Shown in pieces: positions 45,973-55,549 of a stretch of 64,000 bases of DNA. The notes below the pieces were generated by a model that saw nothing but the letters and a program-made list of their open reading frames with translations, searched no databases and had not been told where the DNA came from. Position 1 is the first letter of the stretch. The number at the start of each line of letters is the position of its first letter. Origin of the DNA: Burkholderiales bacterium (GTDB taxonomy: Bacteria > Pseudomonadota > Gammaproteobacteria > Burkholderiales > Burkholderiaceae); assembly GCA_947372535.1 (NCBI GenBank), contig CANBUA010000001.1, positions 4,017 through 68,016 on the forward strand, written 5' to 3'. The position numbers and the translations under genes are program-made.

Positions 45973-47202
45973 GTGCGGTTTTTTCTGATTCAAGACGGCT
46001 TTACCGAGCTCGATGCCTGGCCCACCAGCCTGCCCGCCCATGGCTTTTTATGGGTCACCAGCGGGCGGCGGGAATTCGAGGTGCAGCTCGGCGACATCCA
46101 GGCACACCTGCAAAGCCTGGCGGGTGGCACGCTGGTCGATCTGCACGTCACCGACCTGCTGAACCCACAGCTGCCCTCGCAGTACGACTACACCTCCTGG
46201 TACGACCTGATGGTCTTCCGACGCTTGGCGGCGGGCACCGGTACCGAGCGCCTGTTCCTGGACGACGCTCAGGGCACGGCGTCCTCCGCGCGCCAGGCAC
46301 TGGCCAGCATCGACACCAGCCCGGTGGGCTTCGCGTTGTTTGACCGTGTGCTGCTGACGGTGCACCCGGCCGATTGCTCGGTGCGGGATTTCTTCGTCAA
46401 CCGACTCAGCCAGATCGGCGCGGCCGTCATGCGCGGCGAGACCGGCGCCGGCCACAGCGCCTCGCCACGCATGGAGCCGTCCATGCGCGACCCGGATGAC
46501 GATGCCGACGAGCACCTTCACCTGGGGCAACTGAGCAGCGGCCTGGCCGAGCTGAACCCCACCCCGCGTGGCGTGGCCAGCCGCATGCCCACCGGCCCGG
46601 CCGACCTGATGCTGCGCGTGATCAACCACATGGTCGACAGTTACCTGGATTTGCGCCGCCTGCTGACGCGCCAGTTCGGCTACCTGCAGCACGAGCTGCT
46701 GGCCAGCAACAGCCGGTTCACCAGTTGGCAGGCCCTGCTCGAATCGCGCAATGCCCTGCACCTGCTGGAAGACACCTGCGAGGACCAGCGGAGCGCCGTG
46801 CAGGAATGGATCGACGCACTGGACGAGTGGCCCATCCCGGCCGAGCCTGCTGCCGCGCGCGAACGAGAACTGCTGCGCGTGCGCTCCAAGGACGTCCACG
46901 AACACATCGACCGGGTGCTCACGCATGTGCGGCGCCTGGAGAGCTCGGCCGAGAGCGCGGTGCAGATGCATTTTTCGGCGCAGGGCAGCCGCACCAACGA
47001 GATCATGCGCACGCTCACGGTGCTGACCGCCGTGTTCCTGCCCTTGAACCTGATCACCGGCATTTTCGGCATGAACTTCGATGCGCTGCCGCTGATCCAC
47101 TCGGCCAAAGGCTTCGTGCTGGCCATGATGCTGATGCTGCTGGTGGGCATCGGCCTGGTGACGCTGTTCTGGCGAAAACGCTACCTGGGCGAGGACCGCT
47201 GA
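45973..47202 (+). CDS. CorA family divalent cation transporter
   Basis: A 409-residue membrane protein with a large cytoplasmic N-terminal domain, a long helical stalk (~225-345) and two C-terminal transmembrane helices. The selectivity motif GMN is in LITGIFGMNFDALPL (~residue 366). The short basic C-terminus (WRKRYLGEDR) is typical. The start GTG at 45973 lies only 29 bp after hemB, in a G-rich stretch, so it may be cotranscribed with hemB. Mg2+, Ni2+/Co2+ or Zn2+ (ZntB-like) transport cannot be separated by sequence reading alone. Confidence 0.9.
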   Translation: MRFFLIQDGFTELDAWPTSLPAHGFLWVTSGRREFEVQLGDIQAHLQSLAGGTLVDLHVTDLLNPQLPSQYDYTSWYDLMVFRRLAAGTGTERLFLDDAQGTASSARQALASIDTSPVGFALFDRVLLTVHPADCSVRDFFVNRLSQIGAAVMRGETGAGHSASPRMEPSMRDPDDDADEHLHLGQLSSGLAELNPTPRGVASRMPTGPADLMLRVINHMVDSYLDLRRLLTRQFGYLQHELLASNSRFTSWQALLESRNALHLLEDTCEDQRSAVQEWIDALDEWPIPAEPAAARERELLRVRSKDVHEHIDRVLTHVRRLESSAESAVQMHFSAQGSRTNEIMRTLTVLTAVFLPLNLITGIFGMNFDALPLIHSAKGFVLAMMLMLLVGIGLVTLFWRKRYLGEDR

Positions 47203-47231
47203 GCGGCGGCCCCTGACCCGGCCACCCAGGC

Positions 47232-48047
47232 TCAGCCCTGGCGGGCCAGCACCTCGCGGGCCAGGCACAGATCGTCCCAGCTCAAGGCCTTGTCGGCCGG
47301 GTTGCGCAGCAAATAAGCCGGGTGGTAGGTGACGACCACCGGCACGCCCTGGTACTCGTGCACGCGGCCCCGCAGCTTGCCGATGGGCTCGCTGGAGCGC
47401 AAGAGCGATTGCACGGCAAAACGCCCCATGGCCAAGATCAGGCGCGGCTGCACCAGTTGCACCTGGCGGATCAGGTAGGGCTCGCACTGGGCGACCTCTT
47501 CGGGCAAGGGGTTGCGGTTGCCCGGGGGACGGCACTTGATCACGTTGGCGATGTAGACCTGGCGCTCGGCGTCGGCCTCGCTGCGGGTCAGCCCGACCGC
47601 GGTGAGCATGCGGTCAAGCAACTGCCCGGCACGGCCCACGAAGGGCTCGCCGAGCCGATCCTCTTGCTCGCCCGGGGCTTCGCCCACGATCATCCAGCGG
47701 GCCTGCTCGTGGCCCACGCCGAACACCGTCTGGCGGCGGCCCTTGCACAAGCCGCAGGCCTCGCAGCCGGCCACCGTCTGGCGCAGCTCAGGCCAGTCCA
47801 TGGTGGCGATGCCTTCGGGGTCCTTGCCCAGGCGCTGCGGGGCGGCCGAAGCCAGCACCGTTGAGACGGACTGGAACGACTCGCGGGCGGTTGGGGGGCG
47901 CGAAGGGGGCGCAGGGGCTGGCGGCGCAGCTTCGGTTTGAGCGGGGGCAACAGGGGCAGCCGTGACGGCTTCAGGCGCGGGCGGCCAGAAATGCTGCACG
48001 CCCATCTCACGCAACATGCCCACCTGGCGGTCAGTCCAGCGTGGCAT
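47232..48047 (-). CDS. Uracil-DNA glycosylase, family 4 ([4Fe-4S])
   Basis: Removes uracil from DNA. 271 residues: an N-terminal Pro/Ala-rich linker (~25-60), then the family-4 core with the cluster cysteines CEACGLC, motif 1 VGEAPGEQEDRLGEPFVG, later cysteines (IKCRPPGNRNP, QCEPYL) and motif 3 VVVTYHPAYLLRNP. Start at 48047 overlaps the end of rimI by 17 bp. Same-strand cluster tsaB-rimI-udg. Confidence 0.93.
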   Translation of the reverse strand: MPRWTDRQVGMLREMGVQHFWPPAPEAVTAAPVAPAQTEAAPPAPAPPSRPPTARESFQSVSTVLASAAPQRLGKDPEGIATMDWPELRQTVAGCEACGLCKGRRQTVFGVGHEQARWMIVGEAPGEQEDRLGEPFVGRAGQLLDRMLTAVGLTRSEADAERQVYIANVIKCRPPGNRNPLPEEVAQCEPYLIRQVQLVQPRLILAMGRFAVQSLLRSSEPIGKLRGRVHEYQGVPVVVTYHPAYLLRNPADKALSWDDLCLAREVLARQG

Positions 48048-48510
48048 CGGGCACCTCCTGCTTCATCACCAGGGCGTCTTCGCGGCCGCCGACATCGGGG
48101 TAATAGTGCTTGCGAAGGCTGATGTCCTGGTAGCCCTGCGCTGTGTAGAGCGCCCGCGCGCCCGTGTTGCTGGGCCGCACCTCCAGCCAGATGGCCTGGA
48201 GGTGGTGAGCCTGGCACAGCTCGACCAGGCGGTCGAGCATCCAGCGTGCGACCCCCTGCCGGTGCCAACGGCTGGCCACGGCGATGTTGAGCAGGTGCAG
48301 CTCGTCGACGCCGAACATGCAGACGCATACTCCGGCGATCTCCTGATCGGGCGTGCACAGCACCCGCATCCAGTAACCGCTGCCCAGCGACGAGGCGTAG
48401 TTGTCCGCGTTCCAGGCGTGGATGGGGTGGCGGCAGGCGGCCTGCTCCAACTCGCAAACGGTGGTGATGTCGGCGCGTGTCATGGGGCGCCAGGTCCAGC
48501 CGGCCTTCAT
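48031..48510 (-). CDS. rimI: Ribosomal protein S18-alanine N-acetyltransferase RimI
   Basis: A GNAT-fold acetyltransferase of 159 residues. The acetyl-CoA loop is seen in IAVASRWHRQGVARWML (the R/Q-x-x-G-x-A/G pattern), followed by LEVRPSNTGARALYTAQGY, a RimI hallmark, and a C-terminal RKHYYPDVGGREDALVM. It overlaps tsaB by four bases (ATGA), the common tsaB-rimI pair. Three cysteines in a row of CVCMF are unusual but near the dimer-free surface strand. Confidence 0.93.
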   Translation of the reverse strand: MKAGWTWRPMTRADITTVCELEQAACRHPIHAWNADNYASSLGSGYWMRVLCTPDQEIAGVCVCMFGVDELHLLNIAVASRWHRQGVARWMLDRLVELCQAHHLQAIWLEVRPSNTGARALYTAQGYQDISLRKHYYPDVGGREDALVMKQEVPDATLD

Positions 48511-49256
48511 GTCAGGGCGCCCTGTCGCCGCTCGGCGGTGGTCTGGGCGACTTTGTCGCGCACGTACAAAGGCAAGGCCAGGGCGGCGTCGATCTGCTCA
48601 CCTTGCCGCCAGGCCGCCACGGCCAGTGTGGCCAAGGCTTCGCCGGCGGGCGCGGCCTGAGTCACGCCCACGCCCTGCAAGGCTTGAAAACAATCCGGAT
48701 ACGCCAGGAGCGCACTGCCGGCGGCCAAGCGCACCTGGCCGGCCAGCACTTGTTCGCTCAGGTGCGCCAGAGGCCATAACTGGGGGGCCGCGTCGGCATG
48801 CCAACGTTGCGCGGCCTCATCCCAGGTGTAGGCCGCGGCGTAGACCTCGCTCATGCGGGCATCTTGCAAGACCCACAGGCGCGCGGTGGGCTCGGCGATC
48901 AAGGCCTGGGCCAGCCCGGGCGATTGCACGCGGGCCGATTCGGCCACCGCCATGAGGGTGTCGAGCGCCAGCACGGGCTTGTCCAGGCCCAAGGCCAGCC
49001 CCTGGGTGATGGCGCAGGCTGTGCGCAGGCCGGTGAAAGCGCCAGGCCCGCGGCCAAAGGCCAGCGCGTCCAGGTCGGCCCAAGTCACCCCGGCTTCCGC
49101 CATCAAGGCCTGTACACCGGGCAAGGTGCTGCTGGATGCCTGTGCACCACCGGCCAGCGCACGCACGTGACAGCGCCCACGCACCCAAAGGGCCAGGTGA
49201 ACCACTTCGGTGGCGGTGTCCATGGCCAGCAGGCAGGTGGGATCGGTCGGGAACAT
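48507..49256 (-). CDS. tsaB: tRNA threonylcarbamoyladenosine protein TsaB
   Basis: A 249-residue ASKHA-fold scaffold that works with TsaD and TsaE in making t6A at position 37 of ANN-decoding tRNAs. Signatures: LLAMDTATEVVHLAL at the N-terminus, FGRGPGAFTGLRTACAITQGLALG and VLQDARMSEVYAA. Another enzyme of the same pathway, the Sua5/TsaC-type synthase, is 4 kb downstream. Divergent from dacB, 50 bp apart. Confidence 0.95.
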   Translation of the reverse strand: MFPTDPTCLLAMDTATEVVHLALWVRGRCHVRALAGGAQASSSTLPGVQALMAEAGVTWADLDALAFGRGPGAFTGLRTACAITQGLALGLDKPVLALDTLMAVAESARVQSPGLAQALIAEPTARLWVLQDARMSEVYAAAYTWDEAAQRWHADAAPQLWPLAHLSEQVLAGQVRLAAGSALLAYPDCFQALQGVGVTQAAPAGEALATLAVAAWRQGEQIDAALALPLYVRDKVAQTTAERRQGALT

Positions 49257-49309
49257 AGGGCGCCAGTGTAGCGAGTCGCCCGGCAGTGGCCGCCCCTATG
49301 ATGCGGGGC

Positions 49310-50890
49310 ATGCCCCTCCTGTGTTGTCTTGTGCGCTCCACCTTCGCCGCTCGCATGGCCATCTCCCTGGTGATGCTGGCCAGCGTCCCCCAGGCCCAGG
49401 CACTCAGCCTGGATGGGACGGCCTCCCTGCCCTCGGCCAGCCCGGCCCCCTGGCCACCCGCCATCAACCAGGCCCTCAAGGCTGCCGGGTTGCCGCAGTC
49501 GTCCTTGTCGGCGTGGGTGCAGCCGGTGGACCAGCGCACGCCCCGCCTGGCCATCGCCCCGGACACGCCCCGGCAGATGGCCTCGGTGATGAAGCTGCTG
49601 ACCACCGGGGTGGCGCTGCGCACGCTGGGCCCGGCCTTCAGCTGGGAAACCTGGACAGCGCTGTCGGGCCCGCTTGATGCGAATGGCGTGCTGCACGGCG
49701 ATGTGCTGATCAAAGCCAGCGGTGACCCCAGCCTGGACGGCATGCGCCTGAACGCCGCCTTGCAGCAGTGGCGTGAGGCGGGCTTGCGCGAGATCCAGGG
49801 CGATGTCCGGGTGGACCGGTCCGTGATGAGCCTGGCACCGCACGACCCGGCGGCCTTCGACCATCAGGCGCTCAAGCCCTACAACGCCGGGGCCGATGCC
49901 TTCTTGCTGGCGCACGGTGCCGTCAGCCTGATGTGGCGCATCGACACCAGCCGACCAGGCTGGGCGCAACTGAGCTTGAATCCGCCCTTGGCGGGCGTCC
50001 AGCTTGATGCCCAGGTCAAGCTGGCCCCGGCGTCAGTGCCCTGCGGCGCCTGGCGCGAGGCCTTGTCGCTCCAGGTCAGCGGCGCCCCCGCCGTGGCCGA
50101 GGGGCAGGCCCTGCCGCCGCGTACCCTCCAGGTCCGCGGCACCTACCCCAGCGCCTGCGGCAATCAGGGCTGGCCCATCCTCTGGCCGCAGGCTCAAGCC
50201 CTGGAGCACAGCGCCCGCACTTGGCAAGCCGCTTGGCAGCAACTGGGTGGCAGCCTCAAAGGCGTGGTACGTGACGGCGTCTGGCCAGCCGGCACCGTGC
50301 CCTGGGTCAAATGGACATCGCCACCGCTGGCCGAGGTCATCCGCGACATCAACAAGTACAGCAACAACGTGATGGCGCGCCAGCTCTTCCTGACGCTGGG
50401 GCGCGGCGACGATGGCGCACCCGCCACCATTGAGCGCGCGCGTTCGGTCGTGACCAGTCATGTGCGCGATGCCACACGGCGGCCCGGCGAGCACAACAGC
50501 CCCTGCGATGGCCGCGATGCGCTGGTGCTGGACAACGGTGCGGGCCTCTCACGCACCGAGGCCACCACGACGCGTTGTCTGGCGCGCTGGATCGAGCTCA
50601 TGTGGGCTGACCCGCTCATGCCGGAATGGCTGGCATCGCTGCCGGTGGCGGGCGTCGATGGCACGGCCAAACGCATGGTCAACGCGGTGGGCCGCGCCCA
50701 CCTCAAGACCGGCTCGCTTGATGACGCCACCGCCTTGGCGGGTGTGGTGCAGGACGAGGCGGGCCAGCGTTTGATCGTGATCGCCGTGGTCAACGATCCG
50801 AAGGCCGAGGCCGCCCGCCCGGTGCTGCAGGCCGTGCTGGGCTGGGCCGCTGCCAGCCAGAGCACCGCTGCTCCAGGGAGCGCGCCATGA
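49310..50890 (+). CDS. dacB: D-alanyl-D-alanine carboxypeptidase/endopeptidase DacB (PBP4)
   Basis: A periplasmic peptidoglycan hydrolase of the S13 family, about 526 residues. Signal peptide ends VPQAQA. Catalytic motifs: SVMK (~residue 92), SNN in KYSNNVMARQ and KTG in HLKTGSLDDA. DNGAGLSR, also typical, lies between the last two. A large insert follows the first motif, as in PBP4. Start is uncertain: ATGs at 49298, 49301 and 49310 are all in frame with no clear ribosome binding site. The stop overlaps the SemiSWEET gene as ATGA. Confidence 0.92.
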   Translation: MPLLCCLVRSTFAARMAISLVMLASVPQAQALSLDGTASLPSASPAPWPPAINQALKAAGLPQSSLSAWVQPVDQRTPRLAIAPDTPRQMASVMKLLTTGVALRTLGPAFSWETWTALSGPLDANGVLHGDVLIKASGDPSLDGMRLNAALQQWREAGLREIQGDVRVDRSVMSLAPHDPAAFDHQALKPYNAGADAFLLAHGAVSLMWRIDTSRPGWAQLSLNPPLAGVQLDAQVKLAPASVPCGAWREALSLQVSGAPAVAEGQALPPRTLQVRGTYPSACGNQGWPILWPQAQALEHSARTWQAAWQQLGGSLKGVVRDGVWPAGTVPWVKWTSPPLAEVIRDINKYSNNVMARQLFLTLGRGDDGAPATIERARSVVTSHVRDATRRPGEHNSPCDGRDALVLDNGAGLSRTEATTTRCLARWIELMWADPLMPEWLASLPVAGVDGTAKRMVNAVGRAHLKTGSLDDATALAGVVQDEAGQRLIVIAVVNDPKAEAARPVLQAVLGWAAASQSTAAPGSAP

Positions 50891-51180
50891 TGAGCTTGTC
50901 TGTGACATGGATCAACGCGCTAGACGCCCGCGTGATCGAGGGCATCGGTAGCCTGGCCGCCACGCTCACCACGGTGTCCTTCTTGCCGCAGGCCTGGCTG
51001 ACCTTTCGCACGCGCGATGTCAGCGGGATCTCGCTGGGCATGTACAGCGCCTTCACGGTAGGCGTGGCGATGTGGCTGATCTACGGCCTGGCCAAAGGCT
51101 CCTGGCCGATGACGGTGGCCAATGGGATCACCTTGAGCCTGGCCATCGCGATCCTGGGGATGAAGCTGCGCTTTGGCTGA
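50887..51180 (+). CDS. SemiSWEET sugar transporter (MtN3/PQ-loop)
   Basis: A 97-residue membrane protein with three transmembrane helices, one half of a SWEET transporter, which works as a dimer. The PQ-type motif is in TTVSFLPQAWLTFRTRD near residue 33, and the later segment has SGISLGMYSAFTVGVAMWLIYG, shared by family members. Starts ATGATG overlapping the dacB stop, so it is translationally coupled to dacB, an unusual partner. Sugar unknown. Confidence 0.92.
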   Translation: MMSLSVTWINALDARVIEGIGSLAATLTTVSFLPQAWLTFRTRDVSGISLGMYSAFTVGVAMWLIYGLAKGSWPMTVANGITLSLAIAILGMKLRFG

Positions 51181-51193
51181 AGCCAAGCGTAGC

Positions 51194-51211
51194 GGGCTGC
51201 CTGAGCAGCCC
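51194..51211. other. Stem-loop between convergent genes
   Basis: A 7-bp perfect stem GGGCTGC/GCAGCCC with loop CTGA lies in the 39-bp gap between the SemiSWEET and the GDSL-type lipoprotein genes. No T-run on either side, so it may be a weak terminator or an mRNA end structure. Confidence 0.45.
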
Positions 51212-51219
51212 TAGAACCA

Positions 51220-52626
51220 TCACAGCGGATTGGCAGTGATCTGGTTGTAGACCACCGAACCAATGATCGCGTGTCCGGCTGGCCCCAGATGGGTGTCGTC
51301 GGCCCAAAGATAGGTCGATTGGTCTGCCGTCGACGCCACGCCAGTCAAGCTGGAGCAAAAGAGCACCACGTCTGGATCGCTGGCACTCACCAAGGTGCCG
51401 TCGGGTCGGCGGGCCTTGGTGCTGTCGCACCAAGCGGCGTTGGTCACACTATAGAGACTGGGATTGTCAAATCGCGGGTTGAACTCAGAGGGGATCTGGA
51501 CCCCTGCAGCCACTTTGTGGCCGTCGTCCACCGCGCCGTTGGAGCCCGTCAATCCGCTGTTAAAGGCCTCGACCAGCGCTTGCAGGAAAGCGCCGTCCTG
51601 GCCAGTTCCTGCCGTGATCAAAGGGGCGCGACTCAGATCGGGCAAGATGGCATAGGCCACACGAGCACCCGTGCGGGTGATTTCGTTGATGATCTGACCC
51701 AACTCCTGGCCCTTGGCCTTCATGTCGCTCTTGGCGGTTGCAATGATTTGGGCTGCGCTGGCAGGTGTTGGCGCGGCCGCAGCACCGGCCAGTGCTGATT
51801 TGTATTTCGCCACCACATCGTTCTGGCCGGCCAACATGGTCACCAAGGTGTTCCGGTCCAGGTCACCGATGTGCTCGGTGACCTGATCTCGCACGCTCTT
51901 GACGGTCATGCCCACGGGTGAGCTCGAGACCAGTGCATGGGGCTGGGCGTAGGTCACCGCGCCAGTCAGGAGGTCGGCCGGACAGCCGGCCTTGGGCTCG
52001 GAGGCCGCCGTGCCTGGGTTGTAGCCCTTGCCGAACCCTGCAGCCACGATCTGGATCCAGAGCTTGTTGGCCACGTAGCAATCGTGACTGTAGGCAAAAT
52101 CGACCGTGCCATTGGACAGTTGTTGCGTGGTCGGCGTGGCCGTGGGGTCAGTATAGAAAATGGACAGCACCGCCTGGAACGTCCGGCCCACGATGTCGGG
52201 CAAGCCGGAGAGGCTGCTAACGGTGGAGGAAGAAATCGACGATGCCGGCACCGACGCCGGCCCATATGGGCCCCACGCTGCCGCATTGGACGCCGCATTG
52301 GCCACCGACACCGATGCTGCGCCAGAAGCGGGCAGCCGCGAATCGTTGGGAACCGCCGTCCAAGTGACGTAATTGACGCCGTACTTCTGCCCATGGATGT
52401 ACTGAGGCGCACTGGCGGCCGAGGCCACTTCCACGGTCACCAAGGCACTGCTTTCGTCACCGAAAGACACGATCTTGGACGGCACGAACTTTTCGGCCTG
52501 GGTGCCGCCACCACAGGCGCTCAACACGCCCGAGGCCACGGCCGTGGCCACACACAGGGCCAGGGGGCTCCTGGGCACCCAGCGGCTCAGGCGGTCAAAG
52601 AGGGTGGAAGCGGCAAAAATCGTCAT
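51220..52626 (-). CDS. SGNH/GDSL-type esterase lipoprotein
   Basis: A 468-residue predicted lipoprotein: signal ending in lipobox LSAC followed by GGG. SGNH blocks are recognisable: block I VSFGDESSAL (GDES in place of GDSL), block III LAGQNDVV with the conserved Gly/Asn, and block V WADDTHLGPAGH with catalytic Asp and His close to the C-terminus. Between blocks I and III is a ~200-residue insert with two cysteines. Similar proteins are annotated as phospholipase, lecithinase or esterase; the substrate is unknown. ATG at 52626 has GGAG five bases upstream, ruling out the long in-frame upstream extension. Confidence 0.82.
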   Translation of the reverse strand: MTIFAASTLFDRLSRWVPRSPLALCVATAVASGVLSACGGGTQAEKFVPSKIVSFGDESSALVTVEVASAASAPQYIHGQKYGVNYVTWTAVPNDSRLPASGAASVSVANAASNAAAWGPYGPASVPASSISSSTVSSLSGLPDIVGRTFQAVLSIFYTDPTATPTTQQLSNGTVDFAYSHDCYVANKLWIQIVAAGFGKGYNPGTAASEPKAGCPADLLTGAVTYAQPHALVSSSPVGMTVKSVRDQVTEHIGDLDRNTLVTMLAGQNDVVAKYKSALAGAAAAPTPASAAQIIATAKSDMKAKGQELGQIINEITRTGARVAYAILPDLSRAPLITAGTGQDGAFLQALVEAFNSGLTGSNGAVDDGHKVAAGVQIPSEFNPRFDNPSLYSVTNAAWCDSTKARRPDGTLVSASDPDVVLFCSSLTGVASTADQSTYLWADDTHLGPAGHAIIGSVVYNQITANPL

Positions 52627-52696
52627 GAAAGCTCCATCGGTCAGCCCGCTAGCATACAGGCTGGGTTTGGTCGTTTTGTAAAGCGCCGCCCCGCGT

Positions 52697-53758
52697 TCAG
52701 GCGGCGGCCGCGCGGGCCAGGCGGTCGCGCACGCCGTCCCAGGCTGGGTCCGGCGGCGGGTTCTCCACCCAGATTTGTTCCACACCTTGCGCATCCATCT
52801 CGCGCAGAGCGGCGAACAGTTCATGGGCGGCCAGCGCGGGCTGCGCGGGCATGACGCGCATCAACACGCCGGGCTGCACCGGGCGGTGGGCCCAGGCGCT
52901 GCGCGAGTAGACCGCCACCTTCGCCGGGTTCTTGGCCGGCCAACCCACCAGCACGGGCACCAGGTCATCGAGGGCGCGCATGAGCAGGCTTTCCTCCATC
53001 AAGCGCAGCTTGGCCCGCGGTGCGTAGTGCGCCAGCAAGGTGCCCGAGGCGCGCGGCGCCTGTGGGTCGGGCGCTTCGGGCCGGGACAAGGCCAGGGGCT
53101 GACCCGCCACGGCTTCGAGCTCGTCCCGCGTGAGCAGGCCGGGCCGCAGCAGCACCGGGTGATCGCGCGAGCAGTCGACGATGGCCGATTCGATGCCGAC
53201 TTCACAGGCGCCGCCATCGAGCACCCAGAGGTCGTCGTTGGCAAACTCATCAACCACGTGGTCGGCGCGGGTCGGGCTGATGCGGCCAAAGCGGTTGGCA
53301 CTCGGCGCGGCCACGCCCGGCACGCCCAAATGCGCCGCCTGGCGCAACAAGGCCAGGGCGATGGGATGGGCCGGGCAGCGCAGGCCGATGGTGTCCTGGC
53401 CGCCGGCAGAGGCCAGCCCCACGCCGGGGCGGCGCGGCACGATCACGGTGAGCGGACCGGGCCAGTAGCGTGCCATGAGGCGACGGGCCACGGGTGGGAT
53501 CTCGGCCGCGAAAGCCATGGCCTCGGCCGCGTCGTGCACATGCACGATCAAGGGGTGGTCGCTGGGCCGGCCCTTGGCCGCGAAGATGCGCGCCACCGCC
53601 GCGTCGTCATCGGCGCGGGCACCCAGGCCGTAGACGGTCTCGGTCGGGAAGGCCACCAGCAGGCCCTGGGCCAGGCGCTGCGCCGCTTGCACGATGGCAT
53701 CGTGCTGCACGGCGGGGTCAAGCACCGTGGGGCGGGCAGGCGGCGAAGGCTGGGTCAT
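52697..53758 (-). CDS. tsaC: L-threonylcarbamoyladenylate synthase (Sua5 type)
   Basis: Makes threonylcarbamoyl-AMP for the tRNA t6A modification. 353 residues: the YrdC/TsaC domain (~20-215) with FPTETVYGLGARA, KGRPSDHPLIVHV, RYWPGPLTV, PSANRFGRISPT and GIESAIVDCS, then a linker and the C-terminal Sua5 domain (~240-350, starting ASGTLLAHYAPRA). The two-domain form is Sua5 rather than the short TsaC. The 30-bp gap to purK suggests co-transcription from purE. Confidence 0.94.
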   Translation of the reverse strand: MTQPSPPARPTVLDPAVQHDAIVQAAQRLAQGLLVAFPTETVYGLGARADDDAAVARIFAAKGRPSDHPLIVHVHDAAEAMAFAAEIPPVARRLMARYWPGPLTVIVPRRPGVGLASAGGQDTIGLRCPAHPIALALLRQAAHLGVPGVAAPSANRFGRISPTRADHVVDEFANDDLWVLDGGACEVGIESAIVDCSRDHPVLLRPGLLTRDELEAVAGQPLALSRPEAPDPQAPRASGTLLAHYAPRAKLRLMEESLLMRALDDLVPVLVGWPAKNPAKVAVYSRSAWAHRPVQPGVLMRVMPAQPALAAHELFAALREMDAQGVEQIWVENPPPDPAWDGVRDRLARAAAA

Positions 53759-53788
53759 GCGGGCTCGGGCTGCATCAGGCGGCGTGGG

Positions 53789-54970
53789 TCAGAACGCCTC
53801 GATGCCAAGGATGGCCGCGGCCTTCAAGGCCACCGCATGGGCAGCCTCAGGCGTCGCGCCGGTGACAGTCAGGTGGCCCATCTTGCGGCCGGCGCGCGCT
53901 TCCTGCTTGCCGTAGAGGTGCAGGTGGGTGCCACTCATGGCCAGGATGGCCGCCCAATCGGGCTCGCCCTGCTCCATGTCGCCGGCGGTGAACCACAGGT
54001 CGCCCAGCAGGTTGAGCATCAGGCACGGGCTGTGCAGCACCGGCTCGACCAGCGGCAGGCCGGTCATGGCGCGCACCTGCATCTCGAACTGCGAGACATC
54101 GCAGGCATCGATGGTGTGGTGCCCCGAGTTGTGCGGGCGCGGTGCCATCTCGTTGGCCACCAGGGTGCCATCCTGCAGCATGAAGAACTCGACGCACAAC
54201 ACGCCGACGTAATCCAGCGAGGCGGCGATCTGGCGGGCGTGCCGCACGGCGTCTTGCGAGACCTCATCGGGCACGCCGGGCGCAGGCACGGTGGTCACGG
54301 CCAGGATGCCGTCGCGGTGCAGGTTGCGCTGCACGGGGAAGTTGACGACCTGGCCGTCACGGGCGCGGGCCACGATCACGCTGACCTCGAAGTCCAGCGG
54401 CAGCATCTTCTCAAGCACGCAAGGCACGCGCTTGAGCTCGTCCCAGGCGGCGGCCAGCTCGGCGCGCGTCTTGATGCGCACCTGGCCCTTGCCGTCGTAA
54501 CCCATGCGGGCGGTCTTGAGGATGCCAGGGAGCAGGTTGTCGGCAATGGCGGTGAGCTGCTCGGGCGTCTCGATCAGGGCGTGAGGCGCGCAGGGCACGC
54601 CGCAGGCGGTGAAATGGGCCTTCTCGCGGGCACGGTCCTGGCAGACGGACACGGCCGCGCCCGAGGGCGCGACGGGGCGGGTGCGGGCCAGCAGGTCCAG
54701 CGCCTGCGCGGGCACGTTCTCGAACTCGGTGGTGACGGCGGCGCACAGCTCGGCCATGCGTTTGAGCGCCTCGGCATCGAGGTAGTCGGCCAGCAGGTGC
54801 TCGTGTGAGATCAGACCGGCAGGGCTGTGGGGATCGGGGTCCAGCACCACGGTGGCATAACCCATGGCCTGGGCTGCGTGCATGAACATGCGGCCGAGCT
54901 GGCCGCCGCCCATGACGCCCAGGGTGGCGCCGGGCAGGATCACGTCGTCGCCGACATCGGATGCCGTCAT
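53789..54970 (-). CDS. purK: 5-(Carboxyamino)imidazole ribonucleotide synthase PurK
   Basis: ATP-grasp enzyme of purine synthesis that carboxylates AIR. 393 residues: N-terminal [21 protein letters not shown], the ATP-grasp region with [12 protein letters not shown], and the phosphate/metal site [20 protein letters not shown] at 54970 overlaps the purE stop as ATGA. It hands its product to PurE, the preceding gene. Confidence 0.97.
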   Translation of the reverse strand: MTASDVGDDVILPGATLGVMGGGQLGRMFMHAAQAMGYATVVLDPDPHSPAGLISHEHLLADYLDAEALKRMAELCAAVTTEFENVPAQALDLLARTRPVAPSGAAVSVCQDRAREKAHFTACGVPCAPHALIETPEQLTAIADNLLPGILKTARMGYDGKGQVRIKTRAELAAAWDELKRVPCVLEKMLPLDFEVSVIVARARDGQVVNFPVQRNLHRDGILAVTTVPAPGVPDEVSQDAVRHARQIAASLDYVGVLCVEFFMLQDGTLVANEMAPRPHNSGHHTIDACDVSQFEMQVRAMTGLPLVEPVLHSPCLMLNLLGDLWFTAGDMEQGEPDWAAILAMSGTHLHLYGKQEARAGRKMGHLTVTGATPEAAHAVALKAAAILGIEAF

Positions 54971-55476
54971 TTGGGATCCAGCGTGAGGTCGGCGCTCATG
55001 GCTTGGGCCGCTTGCGTCTGCCGTGTGCGGAAAGCATCGAGCTTGTCGCGCAGCACCGGATCGCCGCTGGCCAGCATCGCCACGGCGAACAGGGCCGCGT
55101 TGGCCGCGCCAGCCGCGCCGATGGCGAAGGTGGCCACGGGCACACCCTTGGGCATCTGCACGATGGAGTGCAGGGAATCGACGCCTTGCAGGTGGCGCGA
55201 AGGCACGGGCACGCCCAGGACAGGCACGGGCGTCTTGGCCGCGAGCATGCCTGGCAGGTGGGCGGCACCGCCCGCGCCGGCGATGATGGCGCGCAGACCG
55301 CGTGCACGGGCCTGCTCGGCGTAGGCGAACAATTCGTCGGGCATGCGGTGGGCGGAGACCACCTTGGCCTCGAAAGGCACCCCGAACTCGGTCAGAATCT
55401 CGGCAGAAAGGCGCATGATGTCCCAGTCACTGCTGGAGCCCATCACCACGCCAATCAGGGGCGTTGTGCTGTTCAC
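54967..55476 (-). CDS. purE: N5-carboxyaminoimidazole ribonucleotide mutase PurE
   Basis: Converts N5-CAIR to CAIR. 169 residues, class I PurE with the signature MGSSSDW near residue 12, the conserved [10 protein letters not shown] with the catalytic histidine, and [12 protein letters not shown]. Start is GTG at 55476 with GGAG six bases upstream. Divergent from the thioredoxin-like gene, 73 bp away, so the two share an upstream region. Confidence 0.97.
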   Translation of the reverse strand: MNSTTPLIGVVMGSSSDWDIMRLSAEILTEFGVPFEAKVVSAHRMPDELFAYAEQARARGLRAIIAGAGGAAHLPGMLAAKTPVPVLGVPVPSRHLQGVDSLHSIVQMPKGVPVATFAIGAAGAANAALFAVAMLASGDPVLRDKLDAFRTRQTQAAQAMSADLTLDPK

Positions 55477-55549
55477 AGCGCTCTCCTCAGGTCAGAAAAC
55501 CTCGATTTTAGGCGCTCGCGTTACCAGCGGGCCTGCCACGACAAAGAAC

